Below are positions 58,421-64,000 of a stretch of 64,000 bases of DNA, one piece after another. A model generated the notes under the pieces. That model saw only the letters and a program-made list of their open reading frames with translations, had not been told where the DNA came from and searched no databases. Both the position numbers and the translations under genes were made by a program. How positions within the stretch are numbered: position 1 is the first letter of the stretch; the number at the start of each line of letters is the position of its first letter. The DNA is from an uncultured Desulfobacter sp. (GTDB taxonomy: Bacteria; Desulfobacterota; Desulfobacteria; Desulfobacterales; Desulfobacteraceae): assembly GCF_963677125.1 (NCBI RefSeq), contig NZ_OY781882.1:1186501-1250500 (forward strand), given 5' to 3'.

Positions 58421-60223
58421 TTAATCAGTCTTCAACACGGACAGGAACGCCGATTGCGGAATTTCAACTGATCCCACCATTTTCATTCTCTTTTTGCCTT
58501 TCTTTTGTTTTTCCAAAAGTTTGCGCTTTCTTGAAATATCACCGCCATAACACTTGGCTGTAACATCTTTGCGATAGGCCGAGATTGTTTCCCTGGCAAT
58601 AATTTTGCCGCCAATGGCACCCTGGATGGGTATTTTAAACTGTTGTCTTGGGATTTCTTCGCGCAGTTTTTTGCAGGCAGCCCGGGCCTTAGTTTCTGCC
58701 TTGTCCCGGTGAATCAGCATGGAAAGGGCATCAACCCGTTCCGCATTGATCAAAAAATCCAGTTTTACAAGATTTGTTTCCTGGTAGCCTGCAATTTCAT
58801 AATCAAAAGACCCATAGCCCTGGGTCACACTTTTGAGGCGGTCATAAAACTCATAAACCACCTCGGCCAAAGGCAGGGTGAATTTCATTTCCATACGATT
58901 TGAGGTCAAATACTGATAATTGGTGCTCTCACCGCGAAACTCATGACAGACTTGCATGACATTGCCCATATATTTATCCGGCACAATGATAGACGCTTTG
59001 ATAATGGGTTCACGGACGCATTTAATCTCAGTTGGATCAGGGTATTCAGTTGGATTGTCTATAATCTTTACTTCCCCGGACACATAGGTGACTTCATATT
59101 GTACCGAAGGTGAGGTTAAAATCAGTGAAACATCATATTCCCGCTCAAGGCGTTCCTGAACCACTTCAAGATGTAAAAGCCCCAGAAACCCACAGCGATA
59201 ACCAAACCCCAACGCTGCCGATGAATCCTTTTCATAAATCAAGGCGGCATCATTGAGCTTAAGTTTCTCCAACGCTTCGGTCAGTTCCTCATAATCGTCG
59301 GAGGCCACGGGATACATGGAAGAAAACACAACAGGCGTCGGTTCCCTGAAACCGCCAAGCGCTTTGTCGCATCTTTTATCCGGCATGGTCACCGTATCAC
59401 CGATTTTGACATCGGAAATGAGCTTTATGCCTGCAATCACATACCCGACCTGGCCTGCGTCAAGACTGGGTTGGGGGTTACGTTTAATCTGAAACAGTCC
59501 AACTTCCTCGACCTTGTAAGTTGCATCATTGGACATGAACTGTATCCTATCCCCTTTTTTGACACTTCCTTCAAAAATCCTGAAATGAATGATAACGCCT
59601 CTGAAAGGATCATAATGGGAATCAAAGACCAAGGCCTTGAATGCACCGGTATTTTCCACCGTAGGCCCAGGTATTTTGTCAACAATGGTCTGAAAAATTT
59701 CATCAACACCAAGCCCTGTTTTTGCAGAGACAAGAAGCGCCTCTTCGCTATCAAGTCCTAAGTCTTCATCAATCTGGCTTTTGACCCATTCTATTTCAGC
59801 AGAGGGCAGATCAATTTTATTGATGATCGGGAGAATCTCAAGGTCATGTTCCATGGCCAGGTACAGGTTTGCAAGGGTCTGGGCCTCTACCCCCTGGGAT
59901 GCGTCAGCCAATATCAACGCGCCTTCACAGGACGCAAGCGCCCTCGACACTTCATATGAAAAATCCACATGCCCCGGTGTATCAATGAGATTAAGCAGAT
60001 ACTTGCTGCCGTCCGAAGCCGTATATGGAAGGGACACGGTCTGGGATTTTATGGTGATCCCTCTTTCCCGTTCGATATCCATGGAGTCCAGGATCTGCTC
60101 TTTCATATCCCGATCCTCTATAATACCGGATAATTGTATCAGCCGGTCAGACAAAGTGGATTTGCCATGGTCAATATGCGCAATAATAGAAAAGTTTCTA
60201 ATATTAAGGTGATCGTATTTCAA
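58421..60223 (-). CDS. lepA: Elongation factor 4 (back-translocating GTPase)
   Basis: A 600-residue ribosomal GTPase. G1 is AHIDHGKST, the effector region RGITIKSQTVSL, G3 DTPGHVDF and G4 NKIDLPSA. The C-terminal LepA domain ends GGDISRKRKLLEKQKKGKKR, the family-defining signature (KCYGGDISRK). Lone gene, convergent with cimA and divergent from the receiver-GGDEF gene. Confidence 0.97.
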   Translation of the reverse strand: MKYDHLNIRNFSIIAHIDHGKSTLSDRLIQLSGIIEDRDMKEQILDSMDIERERGITIKSQTVSLPYTASDGSKYLLNLIDTPGHVDFSYEVSRALASCEGALILADASQGVEAQTLANLYLAMEHDLEILPIINKIDLPSAEIEWVKSQIDEDLGLDSEEALLVSAKTGLGVDEIFQTIVDKIPGPTVENTGAFKALVFDSHYDPFRGVIIHFRIFEGSVKKGDRIQFMSNDATYKVEEVGLFQIKRNPQPSLDAGQVGYVIAGIKLISDVKIGDTVTMPDKRCDKALGGFREPTPVVFSSMYPVASDDYEELTEALEKLKLNDAALIYEKDSSAALGFGYRCGFLGLLHLEVVQERLEREYDVSLILTSPSVQYEVTYVSGEVKIIDNPTEYPDPTEIKCVREPIIKASIIVPDKYMGNVMQVCHEFRGESTNYQYLTSNRMEMKFTLPLAEVVYEFYDRLKSVTQGYGSFDYEIAGYQETNLVKLDFLINAERVDALSMLIHRDKAETKARAACKKLREEIPRQQFKIPIQGAIGGKIIARETISAYRKDVTAKCYGGDISRKRKLLEKQKKGKKRMKMVGSVEIPQSAFLSVLKTD

Positions 60224-60242
60224 TTAGACTCCAAACTAAGAG

Positions 60243-60270
60243 TTGACAAAAAAGATGTATCCTTCATAAT
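60243..60270 (+). promoter_or_regulatory. Candidate promoter of the receiver-GGDEF gene at 60364
   Basis: TTGACA (60243-60248), 16 bases, CATAAT (60265-60270). The start codon is about 90 bases downstream. Confidence 0.45.
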
Positions 60271-60363
60271 AAGGCCTATACATTTATCAATTGTATTTTA
60301 TAGTGTCAAGAAAAGCCGCTGTTCAAGGCCTTCTATTTGTATTGGAATGTATCGGAGAAGCAC

Positions 60364-61269
60364 ATGCCCCCTGCCATCCTCATTGTTGATGATGATATAG
60401 CAATTAAGGAATCTGTGGAAGAATTTTTAACATTGATGACCTATGAAGTTAAAAGTGCTGACAATGCATTCCAGGCTGTTGACATTCTGAAAACGTTTCA
60501 GCCCGATATTGTTCTCACAGATATCATGATGCAGGGCATGGACGGGCTTGAACTCACTCGATTAATCAGGGAAAAATACGACATTTATGTCATGGTCATG
60601 ACCGGGTATTCTGCAGATTATTCCTATGAAGAGGCCATTAATGCCGGTGCCAGTGATTTCATTTTCAAGCCGTTTCGCTTTGAAGAGCTGGACTTGAGAA
60701 TCAAACGGATGCTCAGAGAAGCTGCTTTTAAAAAGGAGAGGGATAAACTGCTTGAAGACATGAAGCAGCTGGCCATAACCGACGGATTGACCGGCCTGTA
60801 CAATTCCCGGCAGTTTTTTCATGAAATCAAGCAGGAGGTTGAGCGTTTCCAGCGTTACGCACGGAATTTATCACTTCTAATGCTGGATATCGATTTTTTT
60901 AAAAACTATAACGACACCTGGGGGCATCTGGAAGGAGACAAGGTGCTTATGAGCATGGGCATGATTATCTCTTCGTGCCTGCGCAGTATGGATTCAGCCT
61001 ACCGTTATGGCGGCGAGGAATTCGCCGTACTTTTACCGGAAACTGAGTTAAATGAGGCCTGCCTGGTGGGCAACCGCATCCGGGACAATGTCCTGAAAGC
61101 GGTATTTACACCGGAAAAAGGGGTACAGACCTCTGTGACCGTAAGCATCGGGGCGGCACAAATTACCAAAGGCGAAGATTTTGCCTCATTTGTCAAACGC
61201 ACGGATAAAGCATTGTACCTTTCCAAGGCAAACGGTCGAAACCAGTTAACCGCAGCCCAGGTCCCTTAA
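60364..61269 (+). CDS. Response regulator with receiver and GGDEF domains
   Basis: The start is placed at 60364 (MPPAILIVDDD) after GGAGAAG rather than the frame's first ATG at 60337. 301 residues. Receiver: DD at 9-11, acceptor D53 in LTDIMM, K102 in FKPF. GGDEF domain: ITDGLTGLYNSRQF, MLDIDFFKNYND and active-site GGEEF at 216-220. RSMD at 207-210 is an intact I-site, so this cyclase should be product-inhibited, unlike the two at 5792 and 12078. It overlaps nadC tail-to-tail by 4 bases. Confidence 0.93.
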   Translation: MPPAILIVDDDIAIKESVEEFLTLMTYEVKSADNAFQAVDILKTFQPDIVLTDIMMQGMDGLELTRLIREKYDIYVMVMTGYSADYSYEEAINAGASDFIFKPFRFEELDLRIKRMLREAAFKKERDKLLEDMKQLAITDGLTGLYNSRQFFHEIKQEVERFQRYARNLSLLMLDIDFFKNYNDTWGHLEGDKVLMSMGMIISSCLRSMDSAYRYGGEEFAVLLPETELNEACLVGNRIRDNVLKAVFTPEKGVQTSVTVSIGAAQITKGEDFASFVKRTDKALYLSKANGRNQLTAAQVP

Positions 61270-62096
61270 TCTTCGGCGATGCGCATGCTCAGATCAACGG
61301 AAACAGCCTGATGGGTCAACGCACCGCAGGAAATAACATCCACGCCGGTTCCGGCAATGGCATTTAACGTGTTTAAACTGACATTACCCGAGGCTTCAAC
61401 CACGGCGCGCTTTGAGATCAGCTTCACGGCTTTGCTCATGGTATCAATGTCCATATTGTCCAGCATAATCACATCCGCTTGGACATCAAGCGCCTGCTGA
61501 ACCTGATCCATATCCGAGACTTCCACTTCTATCTTCATCAAATGGGATGCCCTGGCCCGAACATGAAAAACGGCTGCAGCAATGGAACCGGCTGCAGCAA
61601 TATGATTATCCTTGATCAGTACCCCGTCATAAAGAGCAAATCTATGATTAAATCCCCCCCCCGCCCTGACAGCATCTTTTTCAATTTTTCGCCATCCGGG
61701 GGTTGTCTTTCTTGTATCCACCAGTCTGACTTCCGGGTTATCCAGGGCAGTGACAAATTTTCTTGTTAAGGTTGCAATGCCGGAAAGCCGTTGCAAAAAA
61801 TTTAACGCCACACGCTCGGCAGTCAAAAGAGAACGGATATCGCCGGTGATGGTAAAGATTACATCATTTTTTTCAATGGAGTCCGAATCATTAAAATGAA
61901 TCTTGCATACCATTGAAGGATCTACGGCATTAAACACCTTTTTGGCCACATCAACGCCTGCCAGGATAAAGTCCTGTTTTGCAACAATGATAGCGGTTCT
62001 TTCCTGGGGATGCAGGAAAATACTTTCCGTGGTCACATCCCCAAGACATGCATCTTCAAAAAGTGCCAGCTGAATAATCTGTTCTGTCATATCCAT
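61266..62096 (-). CDS. nadC: Nicotinate-nucleotide pyrophosphorylase (carboxylating)
   Basis: A 276-residue enzyme converting quinolinate and PRPP to nicotinate mononucleotide in NAD synthesis. The family residues are in LVDTRKTTPGWRKIEKDAVRAGGG, HRFALYDGVLIKDNH and the strand-end motifs EVEVSDMDQ, MLDNMD and EASGNVSL. It follows valS by 7 bases and is probably co-transcribed with it. nadA and nadB are not in the window. Confidence 0.96.
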   Translation of the reverse strand: MDMTEQIIQLALFEDACLGDVTTESIFLHPQERTAIIVAKQDFILAGVDVAKKVFNAVDPSMVCKIHFNDSDSIEKNDVIFTITGDIRSLLTAERVALNFLQRLSGIATLTRKFVTALDNPEVRLVDTRKTTPGWRKIEKDAVRAGGGFNHRFALYDGVLIKDNHIAAAGSIAAAVFHVRARASHLMKIEVEVSDMDQVQQALDVQADVIMLDNMDIDTMSKAVKLISKRAVVEASGNVSLNTLNAIAGTGVDVISCGALTHQAVSVDLSMRIAED

Positions 62097-62103
62097 ATCT
62101 AAA

Positions 62104-64000
62104 TTAGTCCTGTTTCAGATTTCTAACCCGATCCAGGTTCACCGTAATCTTATCCTGCTTTTCCTTAAGTTCTTCATGCTGGGCCTTAACCTTCTCAATA
62201 ACATCTTCCGGAGCTTTTTCAAGGAAACTATCGTTGTTAAGCCGTTTCAGGATACTATTCAGCTCCTTGGTGTTTTTCTCCAACTCCTTTTCAAGACGGC
62301 TGATTTCCTTGTCAAAATCAATAACACCGTCAAGGCAGACATAGCATGTGGTGGCACCAGAAACGGTCGTAGCTGAGGATTCAGGCGGATTGTCTGCTTC
62401 GCAAAAAGAAAGATTCTCAAGGGTCGCAAGATTGATAATGACCGATTTATTTTCGGCAATCAACAGTTTTTCCGCCTTTTCTTCCGTGGTGGCCAGCACC
62501 TTAACTCTGGTGGAGGGCTGGATGTTCATCTCGGATCTGATATTGCGGATACCTGAAATCAAAGAGAACATAAATTCCATCTCTTTTTCACAAGATGGAT
62601 CTTTGAACTTTTTGAAGTCGTCGTCGTTGTATGGAAATGCCGCTTTCATGACGGACCCGCTTGTGCCCGGCAGAATATTATAAATTTCTTCGGTCACAAA
62701 AGGCATAAAAGGATGCAGCATGATGATAATATCTTCGAGCACTTTTGCCAGAACACCACGGGCCGCGTCGCGCTGGTCAGCCCCTAACTTTTCATAAAGT
62801 GCAGGTTTAGCCGCCTCAAGATACCAGTCACAGAATTCATGCCATACAAACTGGTAAACCGCAGAAGCGGCTTCATTAAAGCGGTATTCCTCAATTCCCA
62901 GCTTGACTGCCAAAGAGGTTTCAGCGCATCTGGACAGAATCCAGCGGTCTGTCAGGGTCAAATCAAGATCATCTGTCAGAGCATCTTGTTCTGTAATGTG
63001 CATCAGGGTGAATCTGGCGGCATTCCACAACTTGTTAACAAAATTTCTGTAGCCTTCCACCCTGGATTCGGACATTTTAACATCCCTGCCCTGGGCGGCA
63101 AAGGCGGCCAGTGTAAACCTGAACGCATCTGCTCCGTATTCATCAATGACCTTAAGCGGGTCAATGACATTACCCTTGGACTTAGACATTTTTTTGCCGT
63201 GTTCATCTCTGACCAAAGCATGGATATAAACATCCTTGAAGGGAATTTCATCGTCCATGAAATGGATACCCATCATCATCATTCTGGCAACCCAAAAGAA
63301 CAAAATGTCAAACCCTGTGACCAAAACATTGGTCGGATAAAAGGTTTGTAAAAGATCCGTATTTTCCGGCCAGCCCATGGTGGAAAACGGCCAGAGCGCT
63401 GAAGAAAACCAGGTGTCAAGGACGTCGGTTTCCTGGACAATCTCTTTGCAGCCGCAATTAGGGCAGCTATCGGGATCTGTCTCTTCAACAATAACGGCCT
63501 TGCATTCCGGGCATTTCCACACAGGGATGCGATGTCCCCACCAGATTTGACGTGATATGCACCAATCCCTGATATTGTCCATCCATTCAAAATAGGTTTT
63601 TGACCAATTATCGGGAATAATTCTGGTTCTCCCGTCCCGTACAGCCTGCGCTGCTTTCTCAGCCAAGGGTCCTACTTTGACAAACCATTGTTTGGAAATG
63701 GAAGGCTCAACATCTGTATGGCAACGGTAGCAATTGCCAACGCTGTGTTTCAAGGGCTCTTTTTTCTCAAGCAAGCCCAACTCTTCAAGGGCTGCAACCG
63801 CTTTTTTGCGGCATTCAAATCGATCAAGGCCGGCAAAACGCCCTGCCCCTTCCATCATTACACCTGCATCATCAATGACCTTTAATTTTTTCAGGTCGTG
63901 TTTTTCACCCAAATGAAAATCGTTGGGATCATGGGCCGGGGTGACTTTCAAAGCACCGGTCCCAAACTGGGTGTCTACATAATCATCCCGGATAATGGGG
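62104..64000 (-). CDS. valS: Valyl-tRNA synthetase, C-terminal part; 5' end outside window
   Basis: The frame is open to the window edge, so the N-terminal part including HIGH lies beyond 64000. About 632 codons are visible. Present are FGTGALKVTPAHDPNDF, a zinc-like cluster (CPECKAVIVEETDPDSCPNC), the KMSKS loop in KKMSKSKGNVIDP, the anticodon-binding domain and a C-terminal coiled coil (EKELEKNTKELNSILKRL), which is diagnostic of ValS over IleS/LeuS. First visible gene of the valS-nadC pair. Confidence 0.95.
   Translation of the reverse strand, partial: PIIRDDYVDTQFGTGALKVTPAHDPNDFHLGEKHDLKKLKVIDDAGVMMEGAGRFAGLDRFECRKKAVAALEELGLLEKKEPLKHSVGNCYRCHTDVEPSISKQWFVKVGPLAEKAAQAVRDGRTRIIPDNWSKTYFEWMDNIRDWCISRQIWWGHRIPVWKCPECKAVIVEETDPDSCPNCGCKEIVQETDVLDTWFSSALWPFSTMGWPENTDLLQTFYPTNVLVTGFDILFFWVARMMMMGIHFMDDEIPFKDVYIHALVRDEHGKKMSKSKGNVIDPLKVIDEYGADAFRFTLAAFAAQGRDVKMSESRVEGYRNFVNKLWNAARFTLMHITEQDALTDDLDLTLTDRWILSRCAETSLAVKLGIEEYRFNEAASAVYQFVWHEFCDWYLEAAKPALYEKLGADQRDAARGVLAKVLEDIIIMLHPFMPFVTEEIYNILPGTSGSVMKAAFPYNDDDFKKFKDPSCEKEMEFMFSLISGIRNIRSEMNIQPSTRVKVLATTEEKAEKLLIAENKSVIINLATLENLSFCEADNPPESSATTVSGATTCYVCLDGVIDFDKEISRLEKELEKNTKELNSILKRLNNDSFLEKAPEDVIEKVKAQHEELKEKQDKITVNLDRVRNLKQD

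Noticed and set aside
1..64000. CRISPR array, tRNA or rRNA genes, prophage
   Set aside because: No regularly spaced repeats, no tRNA-like cloverleaf or rRNA segment and no phage structural genes were found in the intergenic regions or reading frames.

Overview
The window reads as a piece of a chromosome from an anaerobic Gram-negative bacterium, most likely a sulfate reducer of the Desulfobacterota (Desulfobacterales). This rests on the overall gene content: a DUF3683-type FAD/Fe-S oxidase of about 1,200 residues, citramalate-synthase isoleucine biosynthesis, a rhodanese-ferritin-like fusion, KatG, a c-type dihaem peroxidase with signal peptide, many receiver/GGDEF proteins and a MamK-like actin. 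No dsr, apr or rRNA gene is present, so this is inference. Gene density is high and no tRNA or rRNA gene was seen.

Layout. 1-5.7 kb: an ABC uptake locus of the NrtA/CmpA/TauA type (5'-truncated substrate-binding-like gene, ATPase, Tat-exported binding protein, permease), then a CheY-like receiver fused to a cytosolic substrate-binding-like domain and an acidic protein. 5.8-13 kb: two receiver-GGDEF proteins, DsrE-like protein, YchJ-like protein, phosphotransacetylase and SelO. 13-27.6 kb, all minus strand: kbl/tdh threonine degradation, a small unknown, a porin, katG with a readable promoter, rhodanese-ferritin fusion, cNMP-binding protein, small protein, RsmE, the giant FAD/Fe-S oxidase and release factor 3. 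28-38 kb: SSS symporter, SIR2 plus a coupled small protein, HipBA with operator, an MrfA-MrfB-like helicase-nuclease fusion, a histidine phosphatase and cmoAB. 38.4-40.6 kb: a two-gene operon of a membrane-anchored peptidoglycan amidase and a MamK-like actin. 40.8-46.4 kb: small alarmone hydrolase, FMN alpha-hydroxy-acid oxidase, dihaem peroxidase, NarL-type regulator and CHASE4 kinase. 46.6-52.4 kb: a MITE-like element, ParM-like actin, LarB, receiver-TPR protein and hybrid kinase. 52.6-58.4 kb: leader peptide and attenuator followed by ilvD-ilvB-ilvN-cimA. 58.4-64 kb: lepA, receiver-GGDEF, nadC and 3'-part of valS.

How it works together. The window is rich in signalling: six receiver-containing proteins, three of them with GGDEF domains, plus two histidine kinases. 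A hairpin-forming element of about 45 bp recurs at least seven times, mostly just upstream of start codons (receiver-binding-protein fusion, two receiver-GGDEF genes, the amidase-actin operon, the FAD oxidase, and more loosely dsrE-like and katG). It could be a shared regulatory RNA or operator, or a REP-like repeat. The strongest candidates for undescribed biology are the amidase/MamK-like pair, the receiver-binding-protein fusion in its ABC locus, and this hairpin family.
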